From Streptomyces fradiae (GTDB lineage: Bacteria > Actinomycetota > Actinomycetes > Streptomycetales > Streptomycetaceae), in assembly GCF_041270065.1 (NCBI RefSeq), contig NZ_CP065958.1, positions 3,596,001 to 3,660,000 on the forward strand: a DNA stretch of 64,000 nt, written 5' to 3'. Below the pieces are notes generated by a model. It saw nothing but the letters and a program-made list of their open reading frames with translations, did not search any database and was not told the origin of the DNA. Shown piece by piece: positions 47,448 through 55,949 of the stretch. The translations under genes and the position numbers were made by a program. Numbering within the stretch: the first letter of the stretch is position 1; each line of letters opens with the position of its first letter.

Positions 47448-48563
47448 GTGCTGGTCGCGGACCGATATCAGCTCCAAGTGTGTGTCGGGCGTGGCGGCAT
47501 GGGTGAGGTGTGGCGGGCGACCGACGAGGTGCTCGGGCGCGATGTCGCCGTGAAGCTGATGCTGGGGCACGAGCACGATCCGTCGGCGGCCGAGCGGTTC
47601 CGGATGGAGGCGCAGACCGCGGCGCGGCTGAGCCATCCGCATGTGGTCGGCGTCTTCGACTTCGGGACCTGGGACGGCAAGCTGTTCCTCGTCATGGAGT
47701 TGGTGTCCGGCGACAGCCTGGCCGGCGACCGGGGCCGTTCGGTGGTGCTCGGGCCCGAGCAGGTGGCCACGGTGGCCGCGCACGCGGCCGCCGGGCTCGC
47801 CGCGGCGCACCGGCAGGGCGTGGTGCACCGCGACATCAAGCCGGGGAACCTGCTGATGGACGCCGACGGGACCGTGAAGCTCGCCGACTTCGGCATCGCC
47901 CGCTTCGTCGACGACCCCTCGGCGGGACTCACCACCACCGGCCAGATCGTCGGCACCGGCCTCTATCTCGCGCCCGAGCGGGCCCTCGGGCAGCCCGCCT
48001 CGCCCGCCTCGGACGTGTACTCGCTGGGCTGCGTGCTCTACCAACTGCTCACCGGACAGCCGCCGTTCCGCGCCGACACCGCGACCGCGCTGCTCTACCA
48101 GCACATCGACACCCCGCCGGCGCCGCCGCGGCAGCTCGGCGTGCCGATGCCGGCCGCCTTCGAGGCGTACCTGCTGTCGCTGCTCGCCAAGCAGCCGGAG
48201 CAGCGCCCCTCGGCGCAGGCCATCGCCGACTGGTTCACCTCGGGTTCGTGGCGCGACCAGCCGATGCCGCTGCCCCCGGCCGTACCGCAGCCCGTACCGC
48301 AGTCCGTGCCCCGTCCCGTACCGCACACGGCACCGCACACCGCACCGCGCGCGCCGCACCACGCGCCGCAGACCGCCCCGGCTCCCGGCCCGGCCGCGAT
48401 GGCGTCGGCACCGCCGCAGTCACGGACGTCCCGGCGCGCCCAGCCGCCCACCGAGAACGCGCTGGCGGCGATATCCCGGCGCAGACCGCGCAGAACCGCC
48501 GCCGTGGCCGGTGCGGTCGCCTTCGTCGTCTTCCTGCTGATCGGGATGGCCTGGCTCAGCTGA
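47448..48563 (+). CDS. Hanks-type Ser/Thr protein kinase, C-terminally membrane-anchored
   Basis: 371 residues from GTG 47448. Kinase domain ~6-262: GRGGMGEVW glycine loop, AVKLML lysine, catalytic HRDIKPGNLL, DFGIARF and the APE-like LAPERALG. Then a Pro-rich linker with PxP repeats and a final membrane helix (AVAGAVAFVVFLLIGMAWLS) ending two residues before the C-terminus, so there is no extracellular sensor domain. Divergent from the CHAT gene across ~145 bp, which suggests joint regulation or shared function, not proven. Confidence 0.9.
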   Translation: MLVADRYQLQVCVGRGGMGEVWRATDEVLGRDVAVKLMLGHEHDPSAAERFRMEAQTAARLSHPHVVGVFDFGTWDGKLFLVMELVSGDSLAGDRGRSVVLGPEQVATVAAHAAAGLAAAHRQGVVHRDIKPGNLLMDADGTVKLADFGIARFVDDPSAGLTTTGQIVGTGLYLAPERALGQPASPASDVYSLGCVLYQLLTGQPPFRADTATALLYQHIDTPPAPPRQLGVPMPAAFEAYLLSLLAKQPEQRPSAQAIADWFTSGSWRDQPMPLPPAVPQPVPQSVPRPVPHTAPHTAPRAPHHAPQTAPAPGPAAMASAPPQSRTSRRAQPPTENALAAISRRRPRRTAAVAGAVAFVVFLLIGMAWLS

Positions 48564-48613
48564 GCCTGGTCGGCCGGTCGGTCGGTCGGGCAGCGGCTCA
48601 GTAGACCAATGGA

Positions 48614-48895
48614 TCAGTAGATCCGCGGGGCCATCACATGGCCCTCCTGCTCCTCCGGGCCGAGCAGCAGGCAGCGCGGCACCCCCGGGCCGGGTGTGGC
48701 CCGGACGACGACCGGGGTCGGCGGCTCGGTGGGCAGCTCGATGTGGACCATGACCGGGCGGTCGTCCTGGCTCGTCGCGTAGCCCGTCTCCTTGCCGTCG
48801 ACCAGGATCTCGACGACCGGGTGGTGGCCGGTCTGGACGGTGGCGCTGACCGAGTGGCCGCGGTAGTCGATGTGGAAGTGGTGCCGTGCTTTCAT
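48614..48895 (-). CDS. Small conserved hypothetical protein
   Basis: 93 residues from ATG 48895 (GGAGGCG upstream): MKARHHFHIDYRGHSVSATV... then VVEILVDGKETGYATSQDDR and ...PGVPRCLLLGPEEQEGHVMA. Beta-rich, no membrane helix. I do not recognise its family; codon use is normal for the region. The rest of the gap to the YdcF gene is 115 nt. Confidence 0.6.
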   Translation of the reverse strand: MKARHHFHIDYRGHSVSATVQTGHHPVVEILVDGKETGYATSQDDRPVMVHIELPTEPPTPVVVRATPGPGVPRCLLLGPEEQEGHVMAPRIY

Positions 48896-49010
48896 GACGT
48901 CGCCTCCGCGCGCCGGGCCGCCTTCCCTCCAGGGTAGGACTTCCAGGGTAGGACCTCCCGCGCTGTCTGACATGCGGTGGTACGTCGCCCATGGTCCGAT
49001 CGGCTGGTCC

Positions 49011-50030
49011 TCACCCCGTGAACGCGAGGGCCAGGCCTCCCAGCAGGATCAGGGAGCCGCAGATTCCCAGGTTGACCGCCTTGTACTGGAGGAAGACCGC
49101 GGCGAACTCGCGGATGGTCGCGCTCGGCCAGAAGTACGCGGCGGTCGGCGAGCCCACCACCTGACCGTTCACCTCCGCCTTCCGGGCCATCAGGGCGGCC
49201 CGGAAGGCGTGGAAGTTGTTGGTGACGATCACGCACTCGGAGCCGGGGCGCTCCGCCTCCATCACGGCCTTGCTGAAGAGCATGTTCTCCTCGGTGGTGC
49301 GCGAGCGGTCCTCACGCACGATCCGGTCGGCCGGGAAGCCGCGCTCCATCAGATAGTCGGCCATGGCGTGCGACTCGGGCAGCTGCTCGTCGGGGCCCTG
49401 GCCGCCGGAGGTGATCAGGACCGGGGTGCGGTCCACCTCGCGGCGCCGGGCCAGCGTCTCGTACACCTCACGGCCGCGCTCCAGCCGGCTGGCGAGCAGC
49501 GGCGGCACCCGGCGGCCGCCTATGAGTCCGGAGCCGAGGACGACGACGTAGTCGGCGTCGCGGCGGATGCGCATCCGGCCGTACAGGAAGGCGTAGCCGA
49601 TGAAGCAGAGGAAGAGGAAGGAGACGTAGCCGAGGATCATCAGGAGGGTGGCGACGACGATCCCGAGGGTCTGCGATCCGGTCGCGAAGGCGGCGGCCAT
49701 CAGGCCCATGACGCCGAAGATGCCGAGCCCGGCGAGCAGCGAGAGCAGGTTGGCGGGGCGTCTGCCCTCCTTGCGGACCATCTTGACCCCGTTGGCGCAC
49801 AGCAGTCCGGCGAGGGCCACCGGGCCGAGCGCGAGCACGAGCAGCCCGACCACCATGACCGTCTCGGCCACGCCGTGCGGCGCCTCGTCGATCCCGGCGA
49901 GCAGCCCGAGGCCGAGGAAGCTGACGGCGAGTCCGAGATACACCGCGTTGCTGAAGCGCCGCCGGTCGCGCAGCACGCCGAGCCCGAACAGCACGGCGAA
50001 GACGGCGGCGACCACGACGAATACGAACAT
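49011..50030 (-). CDS. YdcF family (DUF218) membrane protein
   Basis: 339 residues from ATG 50030. Five or six N-terminal hydrophobic segments (1-~150), then a DUF218/YdcF domain starting YVVVLGSGLIGGRRVPPLLASRL, with TSGGQGPDEQLPESHAM and the conserved EDRSRTTEENMLFS and VTNNFHAFRA. A last hydrophobic segment lies at the C-terminus. The family includes SanA/ElyC-type envelope proteins; ElyC-like members influence peptidoglycan lipid carrier metabolism. Exact role unknown. Confidence 0.87.
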   Translation of the reverse strand: MFVFVVVAAVFAVLFGLGVLRDRRRFSNAVYLGLAVSFLGLGLLAGIDEAPHGVAETVMVVGLLVLALGPVALAGLLCANGVKMVRKEGRRPANLLSLLAGLGIFGVMGLMAAAFATGSQTLGIVVATLLMILGYVSFLFLCFIGYAFLYGRMRIRRDADYVVVLGSGLIGGRRVPPLLASRLERGREVYETLARRREVDRTPVLITSGGQGPDEQLPESHAMADYLMERGFPADRIVREDRSRTTEENMLFSKAVMEAERPGSECVIVTNNFHAFRAALMARKAEVNGQVVGSPTAAYFWPSATIREFAAVFLQYKAVNLGICGSLILLGGLALAFTG

Positions 50031-50129
50031 GCGGACATCGTAGACACCGCCACCGACAACTGCCCCTGAACACAAGCGGGATGGGCACCTCCGCTTCCCG
50101 GGGCGCTTCGCCGGGCGGTGCCCTCCGGG

Positions 50130-50972
50130 TCAGGCCGCCGGCTTGGACGCCTTGATCGAGTACATCAGCGGAATACGGGGCCGGTCCGCCGGGAAGCGGT
50201 AGTAACCGTCGTCGTGGCGCCTGAGGGTGCCGTAGCGCTGGTTCAGCGTGACGTCGTGCTCGTGCAGGAACTCGATGCGCAGGCCCGCCTTGGCGATGGC
50301 GGTGACGACCTCGCCGATCGGGTGCTGCCACTCCACGCTGCGGTTGTGGACGGTCTCGATCCCGGCGTCGATGTCGGCGTAGGTGCCGGGGGTGGTGTCC
50401 ACCCACACGTCGCTGGTGAAGTAGTCGTTGATCACCCGCGAGCCGGTCTCGTCGTCGAAGACGTCGATGAGCGGATGGAACTCGGCGAGGTAGAGGAAGC
50501 CGCCGGGGGCCACCAGGGCCGCGGCGGTCTCGGCCCAGCGGTCGATGTCGGGGAGCCAGCACAGCGCCCCGCCGCCGGTGTAGACGATGTCGTACGCGGA
50601 GTCGGGCACGGCCCCGGCCGCGTCGTACGCGTCGGCGGCGACGAACGCCGCCCGGTCCGGGCCCAGGCCGAGGTCGGCCGCGAGGGTGCGGGCGGTCTCG
50701 ACGGCGGGCTCGGAGAAGTCGAGGCCGACGACGCGGGAGGCGCCGTGGCGGGCCCAGGACAGGGTGTCCTGGCCCATGTGGCACTGCAGGTGCAGCAGGC
50801 TGCGGCCGGTGACGTCGCCGACCTCGGCGAGCTCGAAGTCGCGCAGGGGGTCCTTGCCGGCCCGGAAGTCCGCGAGGCCGTAGAACTCGCTGGCGGCGTG
50901 CAGCGGGACGCGCTCGTCCCAGCGGGCTCGGTTGGCCTCGTACCAGCCCTCGGGCGGCTGTGATGCGTACAT
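50130..50972 (-). CDS. Class I SAM-dependent methyltransferase
   Basis: 280 residues from ATG 50972 (MYASQPPEGWYEANRARWDE); a GTG at 50990 is an alternative. SAM-binding motif I LLHLQCHMGQDTLSWAR (variant with Q and C), acidic motif II VVGLDFSEPAVETAR and motif IV DIVYTGGGALCWLPDI. The N-terminal NRARWDERVPLHAAS is common in small-molecule methyltransferases. Substrate unknown. Confidence 0.85.
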   Translation of the reverse strand: MYASQPPEGWYEANRARWDERVPLHAASEFYGLADFRAGKDPLRDFELAEVGDVTGRSLLHLQCHMGQDTLSWARHGASRVVGLDFSEPAVETARTLAADLGLGPDRAAFVAADAYDAAGAVPDSAYDIVYTGGGALCWLPDIDRWAETAAALVAPGGFLYLAEFHPLIDVFDDETGSRVINDYFTSDVWVDTTPGTYADIDAGIETVHNRSVEWQHPIGEVVTAIAKAGLRIEFLHEHDVTLNQRYGTLRRHDDGYYRFPADRPRIPLMYSIKASKPAA

Positions 50973-50982
50973 GTCCGCGAGG

Positions 50983-50991
50983 TTATCCACA
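50983..50991 (+). promoter_or_regulatory. DnaA-box-like 9-mer between divergent genes
   Basis: TTATCCACA in the short divergent region between the methyltransferase and the S9 peptidase gene; single site. Confidence 0.3.
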
Positions 50992-51043
50992 GGTTCGTGG
51001 GCGGGGCGAACGGTTTGTCGGTCGCGCGGAGCATCATGGCTGC

Positions 51044-52897
51044 ATGACGGAGATCACTGGGATCAAGGACGACAGCAACGACGAGACCAGGAGCGAGAGC
51101 ACCGCGGTGCCGCTCTGGGAGCAGCGGTTCCGGGCGCCGCGGGTGTCGCTGCCCGAGTGGGCGGAGGAGGCCCCGGACCGTTCGCTGTTCGTGTCGAACG
51201 CGACGGGGACCTTCGAGCTGTACGCGTGGGACCGGGCGACCGGCGGGCAGCGGCAGGTCACCGACCGGCCGAACGGGACGACGGACGGCACGCTCAGCCC
51301 GGACGGGCGCTGGGTCTGGTGGTTCGCGGACACCGACGGCGACGAGTTCGGCGTGTGGATGCGGCAGCCGTTCGGCGGCGGTGCGGACGAGGAGGCCGTG
51401 CCGGGGCTGGCCGCCTCCTATCCGGCGGGCCTGGCGCTCGGCCGGGACGGCACGGTCGTGGTGGGCCGGTCCACGGACGAGGACGGTTCGACCGTGGATC
51501 TCGTCCGCCCCGGCGCCGACGGGCCGGTGGAGATCTACCGGCACCGGGAGTCGGCCGGGGTCGGCGACCTGTCGCACGACGCGGCCCTGGTCGCGGTCGA
51601 GCACACCGAGCACGGGGACGCGATGCACTCGGCGGTCCGGGTGCTGCGGGCCGCGGACGCCTCGGTGGTGGCGGAGCTCGACGACACCAAGGGCGGTACG
51701 GAGGAGCTGGGCCTGAGCGTCCTCGGCTTCGCGCCGCTGGCCGGGGACACCCGGCTGCTCGTCGGGCACCAGCGGCGCGGCCGCTGGGAGCCGATGCTGT
51801 GGGACGTGGCCACGGGCGCGGAGACCGATCTGCGGCTCGACCTGCCGGGCGACGTATCGGCGGAGTGGTATCCGGACGGCTCTGGGCTGCTGATCGTGCA
51901 CGGCTTCGAGGCCCGCAGCGAGCTGTGGCGGTACGAGATCGGCACCGGCGCCCTGGTGCGGGTGGACACCCCGGCCGGGTCGGTGTCGAGCGCGACGGCC
52001 CGCCCGGACGGCTCGGTGGAGTACCTGTGGTCCTCGGCCGCCCAGCCGCCGGTCGTGCGCTCCACGGACGGTTCGGTGGTCCTGGACCCGCCGGGGCAAA
52101 AGGCGCCGCCGTCGGTGCCGGTGGAGGACGTGTGGGTGGAGGGCCCGGGGGGCCGGGTGCACGCGCTTGTGCAGCGCCCGGCGGAGGGCGAGGGCCCGTT
52201 CCCGACCGTGTTCGAAGTGCACGGCGGCCCGACCTGGCACGACAGCGACGCCTTCGCGTCCGGTCCCGCCGCCTGGGTCGACCACGGGTACGCGGTGGTG
52301 CGGGTGAACTACCGCGGTTCCACCGGCTACGGCCGGGAGTGGACGGACGCGCTGAAGCACCGGGTCGGTCTGATCGAGCTGGAGGACATCGCCGCGGTCC
52401 GCGCCTGGGCCGTCGACAGCGGCCTCGCCGACCCGGAGCGGCTCGTCCTCTCCGGCGGCTCGTGGGGCGGCTATCTGACCCTGCTCGGCCTGGGCACCCA
52501 GCCGGACGCCTGGGCGGTCGGGCTCGCCGCGGTGCCCGTCGCGGACTACGTGACGGCGTACGAGGACGAGATGGAGGCCCTGAAGGCGCTCGACCGCACG
52601 CTGCTCGGCGGCTCGCCCGAGGAGGTGCCCGAGCGGTACGCGGCCTCGTCGCCGCTGACCTATGTGGACGCGGTGACGGCCCCGGTGCACATCTCGGCCG
52701 GCGTCAACGACCCGCGCTGCCCGATCCGCCAGATCGACAACTACGTGGACCGGCTGGCGGCCCGCGGCGCGGTGCACGAGGTGTACCGGTACGACGCGGG
52801 GCACGGCTCGCTGGTGGTGGACGAGCGGATCAAGCAGGTCGCGCTTGACCTGGACTTCGCGGCCCGCCACTTGGGGACCCGGAAGGAGGTGGGCTGA
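51044..52897 (+). CDS. S9 family prolyl oligopeptidase-like peptidase
   Basis: 617 residues from ATG 51044. N-terminal beta-propeller (~20-350) with repeated W/D-containing blades (ATGTFELYAWDRATGG, SPDGRWVWWFAD). The C-terminal alpha/beta hydrolase domain has the nucleophile motif LSGGSWGGYL, Asp in AGVNDPRCP and His in YDAGHGSLV, an intact triad. No signal peptide, so probably cytoplasmic; cleaves oligopeptides (dipeptidyl- or acylaminoacyl-peptidase type). Followed after 23 nt by the SURF1 gene. Confidence 0.9.
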   Translation: MTEITGIKDDSNDETRSESTAVPLWEQRFRAPRVSLPEWAEEAPDRSLFVSNATGTFELYAWDRATGGQRQVTDRPNGTTDGTLSPDGRWVWWFADTDGDEFGVWMRQPFGGGADEEAVPGLAASYPAGLALGRDGTVVVGRSTDEDGSTVDLVRPGADGPVEIYRHRESAGVGDLSHDAALVAVEHTEHGDAMHSAVRVLRAADASVVAELDDTKGGTEELGLSVLGFAPLAGDTRLLVGHQRRGRWEPMLWDVATGAETDLRLDLPGDVSAEWYPDGSGLLIVHGFEARSELWRYEIGTGALVRVDTPAGSVSSATARPDGSVEYLWSSAAQPPVVRSTDGSVVLDPPGQKAPPSVPVEDVWVEGPGGRVHALVQRPAEGEGPFPTVFEVHGGPTWHDSDAFASGPAAWVDHGYAVVRVNYRGSTGYGREWTDALKHRVGLIELEDIAAVRAWAVDSGLADPERLVLSGGSWGGYLTLLGLGTQPDAWAVGLAAVPVADYVTAYEDEMEALKALDRTLLGGSPEEVPERYAASSPLTYVDAVTAPVHISAGVNDPRCPIRQIDNYVDRLAARGAVHEVYRYDAGHGSLVVDERIKQVALDLDFAARHLGTRKEVG

Positions 52898-52920
52898 GCG
52901 GCCTTGCGTACCGTGGGGGT

Positions 52921-53661
52921 GTGTACCGGTTCCTGAGAACGCCCCGCTGGTGGGGGATCAACGTCTTCGTCCTGCTGGCGATCCCGTTCTGCCTGTTCAT
53001 GGGGACCTGGCAGATGGGGAAGTTCGAGGACCGCGTCGCGTCGCACGAACAGGCGGAGCAGCGGCCCGACCCGTCGACCCAGGCGCCCGAGGCGCTGGAC
53101 ACCCTGCTGCCGGTGGACAAGGAGACCTCGGGGCGGGTCGCCCGGGCCAGCGGGCGGTACGGCGAGCAGTTCCTGGTCCCGGACCGGGAGCTGGACGGGC
53201 GCTCCGGCGCGTATGTGCTGACCCTCCTGAAGACCGACGGCGGCCGGGCGCTGCCGGTGGTACGGGGCTGGCTGCCGTCCGGCGCGAAGGCGCCGGCGCC
53301 GCCGTCCGGCGAGGTCACGGTGACGGGCGCGCTGCAGGCCTCCGAGAGCCAGGGCACCAAGGGTGTCCGCACGGCCGGCGGGCTGCCGCAGGGGCAGCTC
53401 GGCATGATCAGCGCGGCATCCCTGGTGAACGTGGTGTCGGACGACGTCTACGACGCCTGGATCACCCTGACCGAGTCGCCCTCCGGCCTCACCCCGGTCC
53501 CGGCCCAGGCGGCCGCGGGCACCGGCCTGGACATGAAGGCCTTCCAGAACCTGGGCTACACCGCCGAGTGGTTCGTGTTCGCGGGCTTCGTAGTCTTCAT
53601 GTGGTTCCGCCTGCTCCGCCGGGAGGCCGAGGCCTCCCGGGACGCCGCCCTGGGCCTGTAG
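52921..53661 (+). CDS. SURF1 family cytochrome oxidase assembly protein
   Basis: 246 residues, GTG start. Membrane helix at 12-32 (WWGINVFVLLAIPFCLFMGTWQ) and a second near the C-terminus (residues ~212-232). Between them an extracytoplasmic domain with GTWQMGKFEDR, PVVRGWLPSG and TGALQASES. SURF1 helps insert haem a into cytochrome c oxidase. The C-terminal FVVFMWFRLLRREAEA is typical of the actinobacterial form. Confidence 0.88.
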   Translation: MYRFLRTPRWWGINVFVLLAIPFCLFMGTWQMGKFEDRVASHEQAEQRPDPSTQAPEALDTLLPVDKETSGRVARASGRYGEQFLVPDRELDGRSGAYVLTLLKTDGGRALPVVRGWLPSGAKAPAPPSGEVTVTGALQASESQGTKGVRTAGGLPQGQLGMISAASLVNVVSDDVYDAWITLTESPSGLTPVPAQAAAGTGLDMKAFQNLGYTAEWFVFAGFVVFMWFRLLRREAEASRDAALGL

Positions 53662-53698
53662 GGCCCCAGGGCCCAGGCCCAAGGCCCCGCGCCCAGCC

Positions 53699-53724
53699 AG
53701 GGCCGGGGCCGGGGCCCCGGCCCT
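53699..53724. terminator. GC-rich convergent terminator
   Basis: AGGGCCGGGGCC / GGCCCCGGCCCT, 12-bp perfect arms between the SURF1 gene and the convergent regulator gene. Confidence 0.55.
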
Positions 53725-54914
53725 CAGGACGCGTCCAGGACTCCCGTGCGGTAGATCGTGCCGGCGCAGGCGTTGGGGATGGTGGCCGCGGCGACCGGGC
53801 CGCCGGGGTCGGCGGTGTGGGTGACCTCGACGCTGCCGTCGGCCGGGGTGCCGTCGGTGACGAGCTGGGGAGCCACCGCGTTGTCCGCCGCTCCGGTGCC
53901 CGTGGAACCGCCGGTCGTGCCCGCGCCCCCCGAGGTGGAACCGCCCGTCGACGGGGTGGGGGTGGGCGTCGGGGTGGTGCCGGTGGTGGGGCAGGTCTCG
54001 CTGGGCACCCAGGCGAACCGCACCTCGTACGCGTTGTCCGGGGTCAGCAGCAGCTGGGGCGCCTCCTGCGAGGGGTCGGGCAGACCGCTCGCCACGTCCC
54101 CGCTGGTGTGCTCGACGACCGCGATCTTCGCTCCGTCGGCCGCGCCGCGGGCGGCGAAGCCGACCTGGCCGGCGCCGCCGACCACGCAGTCGCTGGCGGA
54201 GACGTTGGCGATGCGGAAGGTGCCGTAGACCTTGCCGGTGGCGTCGGGCGCGCCCGTCTGGACGGAGCTGACGCCCAGCTGCGCGGCCGCGCAGACCGGC
54301 TGGGTCGGCGGGGCGCCGGTCGGCGTGCCGGCCGGGTCGGTGCCGGTGCCCGGGTTCTGCGCCGAGGCGGTCGGCTTTCCGCTGGTGCCGTCGGCCTCGC
54401 CCGGCTTCGGCGCGGCGGTGCCGGGCAGCGGGGCGGCGGTGTGCTGCCCGCCCTCGATGCCGGTCTCGGTGCCCGTGCCGCCCTGGGCCTGCTCGCCGTG
54501 CCCGGCGTTGATCGCGTTGTCGGCGGTGATCCCGTCCGAGGAGGCGACGTGCACCAGGGCCGGGACGGCCGTACCGATGAGGACGACCGCGGCGGCCATG
54601 CCGACCAGTGCCTGCCGCTTGCGGGCCCGGCGGGCGGGCACGGCGCGGCGCAGATGGTCGAGCGCGCCCTCGGTGGGTTCGAGACCGGCCACCGCGCCCT
54701 GGAGCAGCCGCCGCAGCGCCAGCTCGTCGGGCGTGCCGTTGTCCGGCGCTTCGTTCACCATCCCGCGTCCACTCAGGTCGTCCCGGTCACCGTGCTCGTC
54801 GTGCTGCCCGCGCCACTGCGCGCGGGCCTGCCGCGCCGCGGCGCGCCCCTCCGCGGCACCGTCACGGGCACCCTCCCGGGTGCCGTCACCGGCGCCGTCC
54901 AGCGGCCCGCTCAT
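53724..54914 (-). CDS. Membrane-anchored regulator downstream of sigma factor (anti-sigma-like)
   Basis: 396 residues; ATG overlaps the sigma factor stop by four bases. N-terminal cytoplasmic region (~1-100) with LALRRLLQGAVAGLEPTEGALDHLRRAV, one membrane helix (~103-123, ALVGMAAAVVLIGTAVPALV), then a long Thr/Pro/Gly-rich extracellular linker and a beta-rich domain with paired cysteines (PVCAAAQ, ASDCVVG, SETCPTT, NACAGT). Position and topology suggest it regulates the preceding SigE-family sigma factor, but a canonical zinc anti-sigma motif is absent. Confidence 0.72.
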   Translation of the reverse strand: MSGPLDGAGDGTREGARDGAAEGRAAARQARAQWRGQHDEHGDRDDLSGRGMVNEAPDNGTPDELALRRLLQGAVAGLEPTEGALDHLRRAVPARRARKRQALVGMAAAVVLIGTAVPALVHVASSDGITADNAINAGHGEQAQGGTGTETGIEGGQHTAAPLPGTAAPKPGEADGTSGKPTASAQNPGTGTDPAGTPTGAPPTQPVCAAAQLGVSSVQTGAPDATGKVYGTFRIANVSASDCVVGGAGQVGFAARGAADGAKIAVVEHTSGDVASGLPDPSQEAPQLLLTPDNAYEVRFAWVPSETCPTTGTTPTPTPTPSTGGSTSGGAGTTGGSTGTGAADNAVAPQLVTDGTPADGSVEVTHTADPGGPVAAATIPNACAGTIYRTGVLDAS

Positions 54915-55594
54915 GACGTGGCCTCCATGGCGACGCGCAGCGCCGCGATGCCGCGGGAGCCGTACGCCTTGACGGAGCCCAGGGAGATCCCGAGGGTCTC
55001 CGCGACCTGAGCCTCCGTCATGTCCGCGAAGTATCTCAGCACCAGGACCTCGCGCTGCCGCCGCTGGAGTCCGCGCATCGCCTTGATCAGCGCGTCCCGC
55101 TCCAGCTGGTCGTAGGCGCCCTCCTCCGCGCTCGCCATGTCGGGCATGGGCTTGGAGAGCAGCTTGAGACCGAGGATGCGCCGGCGCAGCGCGGAGCGCG
55201 AGAGGTTGACCACCGTCTGCCGCAGATAGGCCAGGGTCTTCTCGGGGTCGCGCACCCGGCTGCGCGCCGAGTGCACCCGGATGAAGGCCTCCTGGACGAC
55301 GTCCTCGCAGGAGGCGGTGTCGTCGAGGAGCAGCGCGGCGAGACCCAGCAGCGAGCGGTAGTGCGCGCGGTAGGTCTCGGTGAGGTGGTCGACGGTGGTG
55401 CCGGCAGCCATCGCGTCGTCAGCGCCCTCGCGGGGCGCCGGAATACCGCTGATGCCGGCCGGCCGGCCGGTCCTGATGGGCATCGGCGCGATCACCGGCA
55501 TGCCGCCGGCCGGGCGCGGCCGCCGGAGCGGGCGCACCGCGACCGCTGCGCTGCGCAGCGGGATGACCGCTGCGATGTCGAGTACCTCTGCCAC
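54911..55594 (-). CDS. SigE-family (ECF) RNA polymerase sigma factor
   Basis: Up to 227 residues from GTG 55594. The sigma domains begin at about residue 65 (DHLTETYRAHYRSLLGLAALLL), so the true start may be at the ATG near 55411 (MAAGTTVDHL). Region 2 is SCEDVVQEAFIRVHSAR, and region 4 is QREVLVLRYFADMTEAQVAETLGISLGSVKAYGSRGI. The SigE family (TIGR-type SigE, not S. coelicolor SigE) often lacks classical anti-sigma partners. Coupled to the membrane protein gene downstream. The 338-nt gap upstream holds a CACCG/CGGTG inverted repeat and the tandem repeat at the asd end, otherwise nothing. Confidence 0.87.
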   Translation of the reverse strand: MAEVLDIAAVIPLRSAAVAVRPLRRPRPAGGMPVIAPMPIRTGRPAGISGIPAPREGADDAMAAGTTVDHLTETYRAHYRSLLGLAALLLDDTASCEDVVQEAFIRVHSARSRVRDPEKTLAYLRQTVVNLSRSALRRRILGLKLLSKPMPDMASAEEGAYDQLERDALIKAMRGLQRRQREVLVLRYFADMTEAQVAETLGISLGSVKAYGSRGIAALRVAMEATS

Positions 55595-55895
55595 GCCTGT
55601 TGGACACGCTTCCCCCCGTCAGGGTTGTACGCGTACGCCACCGTTTTTGGCGGTGCGCCATTCGCCCTCATGCGTACCCGTTCTCCCCCGATGCCCCATT
55701 GTGCGACGTGCTCCGTGGCACATGGTTCGGGTGCACGCGAAGACGCTCCCGCCCGACCACCGGTTGCAGAGGGAGGGAACAGCATCGTCGTCCAGGACAT
55801 CTGACCTGATCAAGAGGCATCCGACGCCGATTTGCTCACAAGGCGTTCACAGATCCTACAAAGTTGATCGACACGGGGAGGCCGATTTTCGGACA

Positions 55896-55949
55896 CTCAC
55901 CGGCCGGAGAGACCTCACCGGTCGGAGAGACCTCACCGGTCGGAAGTGC
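55896..55949. repeat. 18-bp repeat x3 at the 3' end of asd
   Basis: CTCACCGG(C/T)CGGAGAGAC repeated at 55896, 55914 and (decayed) 55932; the third unit contains the asd stop codon. Confidence 0.75.
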
